From NCBI RefSeq assembly GCF_015624485.1, contig NZ_CP061378.1:6526001-6590000 (forward strand): 64,000 bases of DNA, read 5' to 3'. This stretch comes from Bradyrhizobium genosp. L. Its GTDB lineage: Bacteria; Pseudomonadota; Alphaproteobacteria; Rhizobiales; Xanthobacteraceae. Under the pieces are notes generated by a model that saw only the letters and a program-made list of their open reading frames with translations, did no database searches and had not been told where the DNA came from. The translations under genes and the position numbers were made by a program. Below are positions 18,907 to 29,597 of this stretch, piece by piece; position 1 is the stretch's first letter, and every line of letters begins with the position of its first letter.

Positions 18907-19572
18907 GTGACCCTCGCCTATGGATACGTCAAGACCAAGGTGACCTCCGAACCCAGACTGAAGCCGTCGCGCCACGGGCACGAGACGCAGTATCATCTGC
19001 ACTGCAATCTCGACGTCGACGGCGAGCAGTGGGACGTCGCGGTCAACGTCGGCACCAATGATGCGGACGACCTCTTGAAATACAAGCTGGTGTTCGACTT
19101 CCGCCATCCGATCATCCAGACCCTTGCGGCGGCGAGCGCCGGCTCGCAGGACCTGACCGGGCAGAAGAGGTTGCCGGCGCTGGATTTCCTGCGCAGCAAC
19201 CTGCTCGACAACACCGGCAAATGGCGCGACAGCGACGTGATGGACGGCTCCGACGACACCGAGCCTGCCGCCTCGCTGAAGCGGCTGTTGTCGCGCGCGC
19301 ATCAGGAGAAGCGCGACGTCTACATCTTCGGCCGCTTCTACGCGCAGGGCGACGGCCTGCACGACGTCCACCTCAACCAGGGCTCGACCAAGGGTTTCAT
19401 CCATCGCCCCGGCGACGATTCCAACGACCACAACGATATCTGGCAGGACGGCGCCGTGCTGGTCGATCTCGGCGAGCCTGAATGGGCAGCCTACGTCTCG
19501 GCCTTCACCCAGCAGCTGGTGCCGACCGACGATCTCGGCAATCCGACCGCGGACGCGACGACGATCGGGTGA
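18907..19572 (+). CDS. DUF2278 family protein (YukJ-like)
   Basis: A 221-residue soluble protein of the DUF2278 family. It opens MTLAYGYVKTKVTSEPRLKPS and contains the family segments HYHLHCNLD-like QYHLHCNLDVDGEQWDVAVNV, DVYIFGRFYAQGDGLHDVHLNQGS and HNDIWQDGAVLVD. These His and Asp residues could form a metal site. The role is unknown. It is transcribed divergently from the DUF3095 gene, with 188 bases between the starts. Confidence 0.85.
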   Translation: MTLAYGYVKTKVTSEPRLKPSRHGHETQYHLHCNLDVDGEQWDVAVNVGTNDADDLLKYKLVFDFRHPIIQTLAAASAGSQDLTGQKRLPALDFLRSNLLDNTGKWRDSDVMDGSDDTEPAASLKRLLSRAHQEKRDVYIFGRFYAQGDGLHDVHLNQGSTKGFIHRPGDDSNDHNDIWQDGAVLVDLGEPEWAAYVSAFTQQLVPTDDLGNPTADATTIG

Positions 19573-19598
19573 GCGCGGCGTAGGCCGCCACCAGCTAT

Positions 19599-19705
19599 CC
19601 GTCATCCTGAGGAGCCGCGAAGCGGCGTCTCGAAGGATGCACGGCCCGGCTGGTGGCCGTCGATCCTTCGAGACGCGCGCAAGGGCGCGCTCCTCAGGAT
19701 GACGG
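19599..19705. repeat. Long inverted repeat with CGTCATCCTGAGGAGC ends
   Basis: The 107-base element opens CCGTCATCCTGAGGAGC and closes with the exact complement GCTCCTCAGGATGACGG; inner arms (GTCTCGAAGGAT / ATCCTTCGAGAC) also pair, so it could form a near-continuous cruciform. It lies between the convergent DUF2278 and htpG genes. A minimal 22-base version of the same end sequence stands at 53251-53272. Confidence 0.85.
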
Positions 19706-19730
19706 AGATGGAATGGGTGCCGGGCGACAG

Positions 19731-21593
19731 CTACCCCTTCACCACGCCGCGCAGCACGAGTTGGTTGATGCGGCCGGCGAAGGCGGCCGGATCGTCCGGC
19801 ATTTCGCCGTCGAGGATCTGCGCCTGCTCGAACAGCAAGAGCGAGATGTCCTTGGCTTCATCCTTGCTCTCGGCCAGCGCTGCGACCAGGGGGTGGCGCA
19901 GATTGATCTCCAGCACCGGCTTGGTGAGTTCGCCGCGGTTCTGCTGTGCCAGCATCCGCTCCAGCGCGCGGTCGCGCGCATCGCCGCCGGCAACGAGGCA
20001 GGACGCGCTCGCGGTCAGCCGCTGCGAGACGCGGACGTCCGAGACGCGCGTGCCGAGCGCATCCTTGATGACGGCGATGGTGGTCGCGGCGTCCGCGGCA
20101 GGCTCGTCCTTCTGCTCGGCCTTGTCGTCGGTGAGCGGGATCAGGCTGAAATCGATGTCGCCCTGGCTCAGCGACTTCAGCGGCTTGCCGCCGAAGTCGA
20201 GCGGCACTGATGCCCAGAACGCGTCGACGGGATCGGTGAGCAGCAGCACCTCGATGCCGCGGGCGCGCGCCGATTCCAGCTTCGGGTTCGACTTCAGCCG
20301 CTCGATGGTCTCGCCGACCAGGTAGTAGATATCGGTCTGGTTCGGCTTGAGATCGTCGACATATTGCTTCAGCGTGCGGTTCTCGCCCGCGGTGGTGCTG
20401 AAGCGCGCCAGCGCCAAGAGCTTCTCGCGGCGCTCGAAATCCTCGTACAGGCCTTCCTTGATCACCGGGCCGAACGCGGCCCAGATCTTGGCAAAGGCGT
20501 CCGGCTCCTTCTCGCCGAGCGCCTCCAGCTCGCCGATGACGCGGGTGGTGACGGCCTTGCGGATCTGCGCGAGCTGCGGGTTGTTCTGCAGCATCTCGCG
20601 CGAGATGTTGAGCGGCAGATCCTCGCTGTCGATCACGCCGCGGATGAAGCGCAGATAGGCCGGCAGCAGCTCGGCGTCGTCGGCGATGAAGACGCGGCGG
20701 ACGTAGAGCTTGACCTTGCCCTTGCGCTCGACCTGGAACAGGTCGAACGGCTTCTCCGACGGCGCGAACAGCAGCACGGCGTAGGACTGCCGGCCCTCGG
20801 CGCGGTAATGCAACGTCATCGCCGGCTCGTCGAAGGCGCCGGCGATCTGCTTGTAGGCCTGCTTGTAGTCGTCGGCCGTCAGCTCGGATTTCGAGCGCTG
20901 CCACAGCGCACTCGCCGAATTGATCTGGCGCGGCTCGCCCTCTTCCGGCACCAGCAGGATCGGAAACTGGATGTTGTCGGAATATTCGCGGACGATGCGC
21001 TCGATTTCGTAGGCCTCGAGATATTTCGCCGCATCCGGCTTCAGATGCAGCACGATTTCGGTGCCGCGCACGACGCACTTGGCCGCTTCCTCGTCCGCCG
21101 GCGCGATCTCGAAGCCGCTGCCGCCGGCCGAGGTCCACACCCAGACCTCGTCGGAGCCGGCGCGGCGGCTAGTAACGACAATCTTTTCTGCCACCATGAA
21201 GGCGGCATAGAAGCCAACGCCGAACTGGCCGATCAGATTGGCGCCGTCCTTGGCCTCGGTCAGCTTCGACAGGAACGATTTGGTGCCGGAACGCGCGATG
21301 GTGCCGAGATTATCGATCAGCTCCTGGCGGTCCATGCCGATGCCGGTGTCGGTCACGGCCAGCGTGTTGGCCTTCTTGTCGGGCGCGATCCTGATCTCGG
21401 GCGGGGCGCCGTCGCCGATCAGCGCGGGATGGGCGATCGCCTCGTAGCGCAGCTTGTCGCAGGCATCGGAGGCATTCGAGATCAGTTCGCGCAGGAAGAT
21501 ATCCGTCTCGGAATAGACCGAGTGCACCATCAGGTGCAGCAATTCGGCGACCTCGGCCTGGAACGGCTGGGACATGGCAGCAGTGGTGGTCAT
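19731..21593 (-). CDS. htpG: Molecular chaperone HtpG (Hsp90)
   Basis: Cytoplasmic ATP-dependent chaperone. The 620-residue protein carries the N-terminal GHKL ATPase domain ([24 protein letters not shown] with the catalytic Glu and Asn; [35 protein letters not shown]), the middle domain with [20 protein letters not shown], and the C-terminal dimerisation domain. The length matches bacterial HtpG. It is monocistronic, ending close to a long inverted repeat. Confidence 0.97.
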   Translation of the reverse strand: MTTTAAMSQPFQAEVAELLHLMVHSVYSETDIFLRELISNASDACDKLRYEAIAHPALIGDGAPPEIRIAPDKKANTLAVTDTGIGMDRQELIDNLGTIARSGTKSFLSKLTEAKDGANLIGQFGVGFYAAFMVAEKIVVTSRRAGSDEVWVWTSAGGSGFEIAPADEEAAKCVVRGTEIVLHLKPDAAKYLEAYEIERIVREYSDNIQFPILLVPEEGEPRQINSASALWQRSKSELTADDYKQAYKQIAGAFDEPAMTLHYRAEGRQSYAVLLFAPSEKPFDLFQVERKGKVKLYVRRVFIADDAELLPAYLRFIRGVIDSEDLPLNISREMLQNNPQLAQIRKAVTTRVIGELEALGEKEPDAFAKIWAAFGPVIKEGLYEDFERREKLLALARFSTTAGENRTLKQYVDDLKPNQTDIYYLVGETIERLKSNPKLESARARGIEVLLLTDPVDAFWASVPLDFGGKPLKSLSQGDIDFSLIPLTDDKAEQKDEPAADAATTIAVIKDALGTRVSDVRVSQRLTASASCLVAGGDARDRALERMLAQQNRGELTKPVLEINLRHPLVAALAESKDEAKDISLLLFEQAQILDGEMPDDPAAFAGRINQLVLRGVVKG

Positions 21594-21692
21594 GCGGGAA
21601 ACTCGGGCAATCCAGGGTGGCGGGAAAGGCCTGATATAGCGCGGTCACGCGCCATGGCAAGATTTCGGAGCGGCCCGGGGAGTGAAACCCGC

Positions 21693-22502
21693 TCAACCGT
21701 CCGAAATCGCCGCGAGATAGCGCCGCACCGAGCGATCGAACGCCTCCTTGGCGTCGGAGGCGATGTTCTTGCCCCACCAGGCGCCGTAGATCCGATCGAA
21801 GGCGAGCGGCGCGACCATGCGCGCGATGCCGCGCACGGCCGCGGCATCGAGCGGAATGTAGTTCGGATAGGAGTACATGAAGCTCACCGAGCGGCGGTCC
21901 ATCGCCACCATCGCGATATCGCCGGTCAGCAGCGCACCGCGGCCCTCGGCGCCGCCGCGCCAATGCAGCACCGTGCCGCCGGCAAAATGGCCGCCGGTGC
22001 GCAACAGCAGGATGTCGTCGGAAATCGGACAGCTGTCGCCCTGCCACGGCACGATCGCGGAATGCGGCCGCGTCACCCATTGCGCGTCGTCACCGTGCAG
22101 ATAGACCGGCGCGTTGTCGAACGCCGCGCTCCAGTCGGCGACCGCGCCATAATAATGCGGATGCGAGATCGCGATCGCCCTCAGGCCGCCGAGCGACCTT
22201 ACATGCGCGATCGCCTCGGCCGTCGCCAGCGGCACGCAGTCCCACATCACGCAGCCGCCGCGATCGGGCACCAGCAGCGCCCGCTGACCGATCGCGAACG
22301 ACGGCTCCAGCCCAATTCCCGTCAGGCCGAGATCGTCGCGCCAGACGACCTTGTGTCGCGCTGCCAGTTGCTCGCGCGTCAACCACGCCTGCCCGTTCCA
22401 GTTCACATACTGCCGCTCGTCCTCGCAGATCGGGCAAGCCGCCGGCGACGCCGCGCTGTCAGGAAATTGCGCGCCGCATTGTTCGCAGGTCCACAGGGGC
22501 AT
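21693..22502 (-). CDS. MBL-fold hydrolase with N-terminal zinc ribbon
   Basis: A 269-residue protein. It begins with a rubredoxin-like zinc ribbon, CEQCGAQF and CPICEDE at about residues 4-30, and continues into a metallo-beta-lactamase fold. The metal motif reads HPHYYG in place of the common HxHxDH, so the Asp is replaced; further ligands are His in TGGHFAGG and Asp in LLTGDIAM. The start MPLWTCEQCG is where the ribbon begins; an ATG 22 codons upstream is unlikely. Substrate unknown. It lies on the same strand as and next to the TetR gene, whose stop is 62 bases upstream. Confidence 0.75.
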   Translation of the reverse strand: MPLWTCEQCGAQFPDSAASPAACPICEDERQYVNWNGQAWLTREQLAARHKVVWRDDLGLTGIGLEPSFAIGQRALLVPDRGGCVMWDCVPLATAEAIAHVRSLGGLRAIAISHPHYYGAVADWSAAFDNAPVYLHGDDAQWVTRPHSAIVPWQGDSCPISDDILLLRTGGHFAGGTVLHWRGGAEGRGALLTGDIAMVAMDRRSVSFMYSYPNYIPLDAAAVRGIARMVAPLAFDRIYGAWWGKNIASDAKEAFDRSVRRYLAAISDG

Positions 22503-22564
22503 CGTGACCCTCCACGACCAAGAGATAGCGCGAAACCAGCCGCCCGCCAGATCGCAACGCGGCT

Positions 22565-23158
22565 TCAATCGGCAGAAGGCGTCGAGGTCCGCAGTCCCGC
22601 GATCAGGATGTCGACCATGCGCCTGGCGGCCTGCATGCCCTCCGGCCCGGCGCCCAGACTGGCCACGCCGGCCAGCGCGCGCAGCAGGTCGAAGGGGTCG
22701 AGATCGAGACGGATGTCGCCGCTCGCCACCGCGCGGTCGAGCAGATCACCCATCGCCCGCTTCATCTGCTCCGACGACGCCGAGTACAGTTCGGAGGTGC
22801 CGCCGACCAGCGAATTGAGCGCTTCCTGCATTCCGCGCTTGGCGGCCATGTAGTCCACGAACACCAGCAACCATTCACGCAAGGCCTCGACCGGCGAGAG
22901 CGTCCCGGCCAATCGCGTGGCGGCCTCGACCAACTGCTCGGTCTCATTGCGGTAGACCGCCTCGATCAGGGCGTCGCGGGTCGGAAAGTGGCGATAGAGG
23001 GTTCCAGCCCCGACGCCTGCGGTGCGCGCGATCTCGTCGAGGCTGGCGCCCGACCCCTTCTCGGCAAAGGCCGCCTTCGCGGTTTCGAGCAGGCGGACGC
23101 GATTGCGCTGGGCGTCGACGCGCGGCTTGCGAGCGGGAACGGCCTTCTTGTCGATCAC
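22565..23158 (-). CDS. TetR family transcriptional regulator
   Basis: About 197 residues. The helix-turn-helix is near the N-terminus: RLLETAKAAFAEKGSGASLDEIARTAGVGAGTLYRHFPTRDALIEAVYRNE. The C-terminal ligand domain resembles the TetR_C_33-like group, with no ligand evident. A GTG start (V-I-D-K-K) preceded by AAGGGGG is preferred; longer reading upstream would pass through the operator palindromes. Divergent from the short-chain dehydrogenase gene, which it very likely represses through two palindromes in the shared promoter. Confidence 0.9.
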   Translation of the reverse strand: MIDKKAVPARKPRVDAQRNRVRLLETAKAAFAEKGSGASLDEIARTAGVGAGTLYRHFPTRDALIEAVYRNETEQLVEAATRLAGTLSPVEALREWLLVFVDYMAAKRGMQEALNSLVGGTSELYSASSEQMKRAMGDLLDRAVASGDIRLDLDPFDLLRALAGVASLGAGPEGMQAARRMVDILIAGLRTSTPSAD

Positions 23159-23180
23159 GCCAAAGAACCCCCTTGATAAA

Positions 23181-23219
23181 CGGAGAGTGTCTCCGTATCT
23201 AAAACGGAGACAGTCTCCT
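23181..23219. promoter_or_regulatory. Two tandem palindromic operators for the TetR regulator
   Basis: CGGAGAGTGTCTCCG (23181-23195) and CGGAGACAGTCTCCT (23205-23219) are near-identical inverted repeats with 6-base arms and 3-base centres, 24 bases apart centre to centre. They lie in the divergent promoter between the TetR gene and the dehydrogenase gene, directly over the region expected to hold both promoters. Confidence 0.8.
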
Positions 23220-23294
23220 CTTAAACCAAAAGCGGTTGGCAAACAATGGTTTGCCAGCACGGGAGAGCTGTGCTCGCACATCAAGGAGAATACC

Positions 23295-24263
23295 ATGGCC
23301 AATCATTTCGGGGCGACGTCCACCACCGACGAGGTGCTGGCGGGGATCGATCTCAGCGGAAAACGTGTGCTGGTCACCGGCGTCTCGGCCGGGCTCGGCG
23401 TCGAAACGGCGCGGGCGCTGGTGGCGCATGGCGCCCAGGTGGTCGGCGCGGCGCGCGATCTCGGCAAGGCCGAACGTGCGACCAGCGAGGTGCGCGCCGA
23501 GGCCACGAAGGGCGGTGGCCTCACACTGGTCGAGCTCGACCTCGCCTCGCTCAAAAGCGTGCGCGCCTGCGCGGATGCGCTGGTGGCGGACGGACGGCGC
23601 TTCGATGCCGTGATCGCCAATGCCGGCGTGATGCGATCGCCGTTCGGGCACACCGCCGACGGCTTCGAGACGCAGTTCGGTACCAATCATCTCGGCCATT
23701 TCGTCTTCGTGAACCGCATCGCAGATCTGATCGCGCCGGGTGGACGTCTCGTAAACGTCGCCTCGTCCGGCCACCGCTATTCGGATGTCGACCTCGACGA
23801 TCCCAATTTCGCGCGCACCCCTTATGAGCCGATGATCGCCTATGGTCGTTCCAAGACCGCGAACATCCTGTTTGCGGTGGAGTTCGACCGCCGCCACAAG
23901 GCGCGCGGCGTGCGGGCGACGGCGCTGCACCCGGGCGGGATCAGGACCGAACTGGGCCGCCACATGCAGCCCGATGAACTCGATCGGCTCGTCGCGCAGA
24001 TCAACGCGCAACAGGCAGCCGCAGGCCAGCCGCCCTTTCAATGGAAGACGGTCCCGCAGGGCGCCGCGACATCGGTCTGGGCGGCGTTCGTCGCACCGGT
24101 TGCGGACGTGGCCGGCCGCTATTGCGAGAACTGCCAGGTGTCCGACGTCACCGATGCACTAATCAGCCCGGTCAGCCCCGGCGTCAGACCCTATGCGCTC
24201 GATCCGGCGCACGCCAAGGCGTTGTGGGCCAAGAGCGAAGAGATGGTCGGCGAACGCTTCTGA
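23295..24263 (+). CDS. Short-chain dehydrogenase/reductase
   Basis: A 322-residue oxidoreductase of the extended SDR type. It has the nucleotide motif TGVSAGLG near residue 37, the NAG motif IANAGVMRSP, the catalytic Ser in NVASSGHRYS and the YGRSK active-site pair (Tyr and Lys). Similarity is to retinol-dehydrogenase-like and WW-domain-oxidoreductase-like SDRs. The ATG follows AAGGAG at the right distance. Divergent from the TetR regulator, with whose operators it shares the promoter. The 3' end overlaps the convergent AraC gene by 73 bases. Confidence 0.9.
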   Translation: MANHFGATSTTDEVLAGIDLSGKRVLVTGVSAGLGVETARALVAHGAQVVGAARDLGKAERATSEVRAEATKGGGLTLVELDLASLKSVRACADALVADGRRFDAVIANAGVMRSPFGHTADGFETQFGTNHLGHFVFVNRIADLIAPGGRLVNVASSGHRYSDVDLDDPNFARTPYEPMIAYGRSKTANILFAVEFDRRHKARGVRATALHPGGIRTELGRHMQPDELDRLVAQINAQQAAAGQPPFQWKTVPQGAATSVWAAFVAPVADVAGRYCENCQVSDVTDALISPVSPGVRPYALDPAHAKALWAKSEEMVGERF

Positions 24264-25291
24264 TCGCAGGCCACGGCCGGTGAGGATTTTTCATCGGCCG
24301 TGGCTGCGGCAAAAGCCGTTCGGTGCGTGCGTCGCAGCCCCGTCTGCATCTCCGCGGGTGCGATGCCGAATTTCCTTCGGAACGAGCGGTGGAAATACGA
24401 CAGGTCGTTGAAGCCGACCGTAAAGGCGATGTCGCTGACCTTGCGCGCCGCGCCAGTCTCGTGAAGCAGCAGCCTTCGTGCCAGCAACAGGCGCTGTTCC
24501 AGAACGAACTCCGAGAATGTCGTCCCTGACGACGCAAACAGCCGCTGCGCCTGACGGGCGCTGAGCGCATTCGCCCGTGCAACGGCTTCGATCGTCAGCT
24601 TGCCATTGTCGAGATTCTTCAGGACGTCGGCCTTCATCAGATCGAGCCTTGCCTTCGCCAGCCCGTCTCGTTCCTGCTTTTCGGCGCGGCCGCCCAGCGC
24701 AAGACCGACCAGATCGGCCAGATGATGCGCCGCAGCCTGCTGACCCCGTGCATCCAGCTCGCCGGCCATGTCGGTGCACAGCGCGGAATAGCGCTCGATC
24801 ATCGCGTTCAAGGCACGATCGAGCCCGAGCGGCCGCGCCAGCTGATCCTCCGCCAAAGGTGCGACCTGGAGCAGCAGACGCCGCGGAAACCGCGTCGTGG
24901 TAAATCCTCCGGAGCGCGTGAGATCCGCCGCGCCGACGATGTTCATTTCGGTGAGACAGATCTGCCCGCGCGCCAACTCGATTGCCGTGCCTGCCTGCGT
25001 CACCTGGACCTTGCCGCGGGTCGCGAAGATCAGCACCAAGTCGTCGCAGCCGTCGTCCAGCAGCGCGCGGGTGCGCGCGAACCGCGCCGAGCCGCCCTGC
25101 GGCGTCGCGATGACCACGGAATGCAGCTGGGTGAACTCGTTATGGCAATCGATGCGGTCGTCGCCGGCCGGCCCGACGTCGAGCCGGCAGAAGCCGCGGC
25201 AAATGCCCTCGCGCCACGCTTCATAGGCGGCCCCCCTGGCGAGCCCGTGATGGAAGATCGAGAAGCGGTTGGGCGCCTGTGTCTCGGACAT
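24191..25291 (-). CDS. AraC family transcriptional regulator
   Basis: A 366-residue regulator. The N-terminal half is an AraC-binding-like domain of the kind seen in FeaR-like proteins (TRGKVQVTQAGTAIELARGQICLTE), and the C-terminal third is the two-part helix-turn-helix: ALSARQAQRLFASSGTTFSEFVLEQRLLLARRLL and VSDIAFTVGFNDLSYFHRSFRRKFGIAPAEMQ. It has a longer than usual tail that overlaps the dehydrogenase gene antisense. It may regulate its neighbours; target and ligand are unknown. Confidence 0.9.
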   Translation of the reverse strand: MSETQAPNRFSIFHHGLARGAAYEAWREGICRGFCRLDVGPAGDDRIDCHNEFTQLHSVVIATPQGGSARFARTRALLDDGCDDLVLIFATRGKVQVTQAGTAIELARGQICLTEMNIVGAADLTRSGGFTTTRFPRRLLLQVAPLAEDQLARPLGLDRALNAMIERYSALCTDMAGELDARGQQAAAHHLADLVGLALGGRAEKQERDGLAKARLDLMKADVLKNLDNGKLTIEAVARANALSARQAQRLFASSGTTFSEFVLEQRLLLARRLLLHETGAARKVSDIAFTVGFNDLSYFHRSFRRKFGIAPAEMQTGLRRTHRTAFAAATADEKSSPAVACDQKRSPTISSLLAHNALACAGSSA

Positions 25292-25459
25292 GATCCGTGC
25301 TCCGAAAGCCCGATCGATCAGACGATGACCGATCGCTTTCCCTCCGGGGCGCGCATGTCGTTGCTGTCCCTACACTTGGCGCAACGGTCCACGACCCCGG
25401 CGGGGAGCCTGATACCACTCGCCCCATTGCTGGTAAAGCTATTCACGAGATGCAACCCA

Positions 25460-26062
25460 ATGATGCGTGACGATAAAGCCGGGAATAAAACGGCGCAGGC
25501 ATTTCGAGACGCGGCTCTGCCATACCTCGATGACGCCTATACCTTCGCGCGCGTGTTGATCCGCAACGAGGCGGATGCCGAACATGCCGTGCAGGAATGC
25601 TACGTGCGCGCGCGGCAACAGTTCGAGGGGTTTCGCGGCGGCGCCCTCAAATCATGGCTGCTCGCGATCCTCAGAACGGTGTGCCACGAAAAACTCGGCT
25701 GGCACGAGGGCGGAACTGCCCTGCTGAGAGGGCCCTGCACGGCGTCCGAGCGGATCACATCCGAGCGGCGCATGCCGACGATCCGGGACCTGATCGACGA
25801 TCTGCCGGCACCGCTGGGCGAAACCATTGCGCTGCGCGAATTCATCGGCCTGTCCTATCGCGAGATCGCCGAAGTCACCGGCGTGCCGGCTTCGACGGTG
25901 CTGTCGCGGATCGCGCAGGCGCGCGCGGTGCTGCTCACAGTGCGGAAGGCAGCAAGCAACGCCGGCGCGATCCGGCAGTCCGCCACGCCGTCGCCTGCGA
26001 CGGCGCGGCAGCCCGCCGGCGAGCGGTCCTATTGCGAACGGTCCGATGTCCAGCCCTTGTAG
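25460..26062 (+). CDS. ECF-type RNA polymerase sigma factor
   Basis: About 200 residues. Region 2 reads DAYTFARVLIRNEADAEHAVQECYVRARQQFEGFRGG and SWLLAILRTVCHEKL; region 4 reads LREFIGLSYREIAEVTGVPASTVLSRIAQARAVL. These are the two conserved parts of a group IV sigma factor. No anti-sigma gene lies next to it. Two adjacent ATG codons at 25460 and 25463 are possible starts; earlier starts would give a long extension overlapping the AraC gene. The last 34 bases overlap the convergent sugar-binding gene. Confidence 0.88.
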   Translation: MMRDDKAGNKTAQAFRDAALPYLDDAYTFARVLIRNEADAEHAVQECYVRARQQFEGFRGGALKSWLLAILRTVCHEKLGWHEGGTALLRGPCTASERITSERRMPTIRDLIDDLPAPLGETIALREFIGLSYREIAEVTGVPASTVLSRIAQARAVLLTVRKAASNAGAIRQSATPSPATARQPAGERSYCERSDVQPL

Positions 26063-26976
26063 TCGCCGATATTGTCGCGCGTCACGAGCTTCGACGGCAA
26101 CAGCTCGACGGTCGATGCAGGTTTCTGGCCGCTGAGCAGGCCGACGCCGATCTGCACCGCGCGGCGCGCCATGAAGAACGGATCCTGCGAGGCGGAAGCC
26201 TGAATCTGCGGCGAGGCGGGATCCTTGAGCGCGGCCTCGATGTCGGGCGCGCCGTCGACCGCGGTGATGACGATGCCGGTGCGGCCCTGCTGGCGTGCCG
26301 CGAGGTCGGTGCCGATCGCCTGCGGATCGTTGATGGCGAAGATGGCGTCGATCTTGGCGAAGCGGGTCAGATAGCCCTGCGCCACGGTGAGGCCGCCTTC
26401 GCGCGAACCCTTGCCGTCCTGGTCGCTGGACAGCACCTTGATGCCGGGGGCCTTGCCGAACGTGTTCTTGCAGCCGACCACGCGGTCGATCACCGCGGAA
26501 ACCTGCGGCCCGTTCTCGATGATCACGTCGCCCTTGCCGCCCAGCTTGTCGACGATGTACTGGCAGGAGATCTCGCCGGCCTGGACGTTGTTGGTGGTGA
26601 CCGTGGCATCGGCGCCCTCGGCCGCGGTGTCGACGGCAACGACGATGATGCCGGCGGTCTGCGCCTTCTTGATCGCCGGCCCGATCGCCTTGGGATCGCC
26701 GGGGTTGAGCAGGATCAGATCGACGCCGGCGGCGATGAAATTGTCGATCTGGGTGACCTGCTTGCCGAGGTCGTATTCGAACCCCACCGTCGTGATCTTG
26801 ACGTTGGGATTGGTTTTCTTCGCCTCGAACTCGGCGCCCTTCGACAGTGCGACGAAGAACGGGTTTCCCAGCGAGCCCAGCGAGATGCCGATCGACTTGA
26901 GTTCCTTGGCGAAGCATGGGGCGGAGCTCAGGACCAGCGCCATGGCCGCGCTGGCAAACGAGATCGTCTTCAACAT
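26029..26976 (-). CDS. Sugar ABC transporter substrate-binding protein (RbsB-like)
   Basis: Periplasmic binding protein of the ribose/xylose class (CUT2). A signal peptide (MLKTISFASAAMALVLSSAP then CFA) is followed by the Peripla_BP_4 fold: SLGSLGNPFFVALSKGAEFEAKK, DLILLNPGDPKAIGPAIKKA, VAVDTAAEG and AINDPQAIGTD. The ATG used has GGAGG five bases away; an earlier start would add eight residues. The ligand is probably a pentose or sugar alcohol given the adjacent xylulokinase. First gene after the permease in transport order it is the last of the operon at the 3' end. Confidence 0.93.
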   Translation of the reverse strand: MLKTISFASAAMALVLSSAPCFAKELKSIGISLGSLGNPFFVALSKGAEFEAKKTNPNVKITTVGFEYDLGKQVTQIDNFIAAGVDLILLNPGDPKAIGPAIKKAQTAGIIVVAVDTAAEGADATVTTNNVQAGEISCQYIVDKLGGKGDVIIENGPQVSAVIDRVVGCKNTFGKAPGIKVLSSDQDGKGSREGGLTVAQGYLTRFAKIDAIFAINDPQAIGTDLAARQQGRTGIVITAVDGAPDIEAALKDPASPQIQASASQDPFFMARRAVQIGVGLLSGQKPASTVELLPSKLVTRDNIGDYKGWTSDRSQ

Positions 26977-27040
26977 TGGCGTCCTCCCTGGTCTGTTCAA
27001 AGCTCCGGCACGGCGACCAGTGACCGCGCAAGATTTGTTT

Positions 27041-28073
27041 TCAGGTGCGGGCCGAGCCCTGTAGCCGGTAGCGGTCGAGCGCCACCGCGCCGATGATCAC
27101 CAAGCCCTTGATCACGTATTGCCAGACGTCGGACACGCCGGTGAGGATCAGGCCGTTCGACAGCACGGCGATGATCAGCGCGCCGACCAACGTGCCCCAG
27201 ATCGAGCCGATGCCGCCGACAAAGGATGTGCCGCCGAGGATCACGGCGGTGATCGCGTCGAGCTCGTAGGACTGGCCGAGTTGCAGGCCGTTGGCGGCGT
27301 AGAGCCGCGCCGCCTGCATCGCGCCACCGAGGCCCGCGAGCAGGCCCGACACGCCATAGACGAAGATCAAGACCGCCCAGACCTTGATGCCGGCGAGCCG
27401 CGCTGCGCTCTCATTGCCGCCGACCGCATAGATGTGCACGCCGAGCACGGTACGGCGCAGCACCAGCCAGGAGACGAGGATCACCAGCAACGCGATCACC
27501 CAGAGCCAGGGGATCGTCAGCAAGCCGGGAATGAGCGTCAGCGAGCCGTTGCCGATGAAGGCATAGGGGATCGACGCATTGAACACCGTGGTGTCGGCGC
27601 CGAGCAGCCGCGCCACGCCGCGCACCGCGGTGAGCGAGCCGAGCGTGACGATGAAGGGCGGCAGGCGCAACAGCGCGATCAGGCCGCCATTGACGATGCC
27701 GAAGGCCGCGCCCGTCAGCACCGAGGCCGGTAACCACAACGCGCCGAGATCGGGCAGCTTGGAGATGATCAGTCCGGCCATGGCCGAGGCCGCCAGGATC
27801 GAGCCGACCGAGAGGTCGATGCCGCCGGTGAGGATCACGAAGGTCATGCCGGCCGCCAGCACGGTGTTGACGGCGGCCTGCTGCACCACGATGCCGAGAT
27901 TCTGCGCGGTGAAGAAACGGCCGTCCGAGAAATAGTGAAAGCCGCCGCACAGCAGCAGCAGCACCGGCAGCATGCCGGCGGCGCGGATCGCCAGCCTGAT
28001 GCGCTGACGCCTGGTCTCCTGCATCGCGGCCAATCCGCTTGCGGTGGCGGTGTTCACCTGCGTGGATCCTTGA

Positions 28074-28081
<8 letters not shown>
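27041..28081 (-). CDS. Sugar ABC transporter permease (RbsC-like)
   Basis: A 346-residue inner-membrane permease of the branched-chain-sugar type (BPD_transp_2). Segments [27 protein letters not shown] and [41 protein letters not shown] are family signatures; eight or more helices are visible. The start overlaps the ATPase stop by 8 bases, so translation is coupled. It forms the channel with the ATPase upstream and works with the binding protein downstream. Confidence 0.94.
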
Positions 28082-29593
<1,512 letters not shown>

Positions 29594-29597
<4 letters not shown>

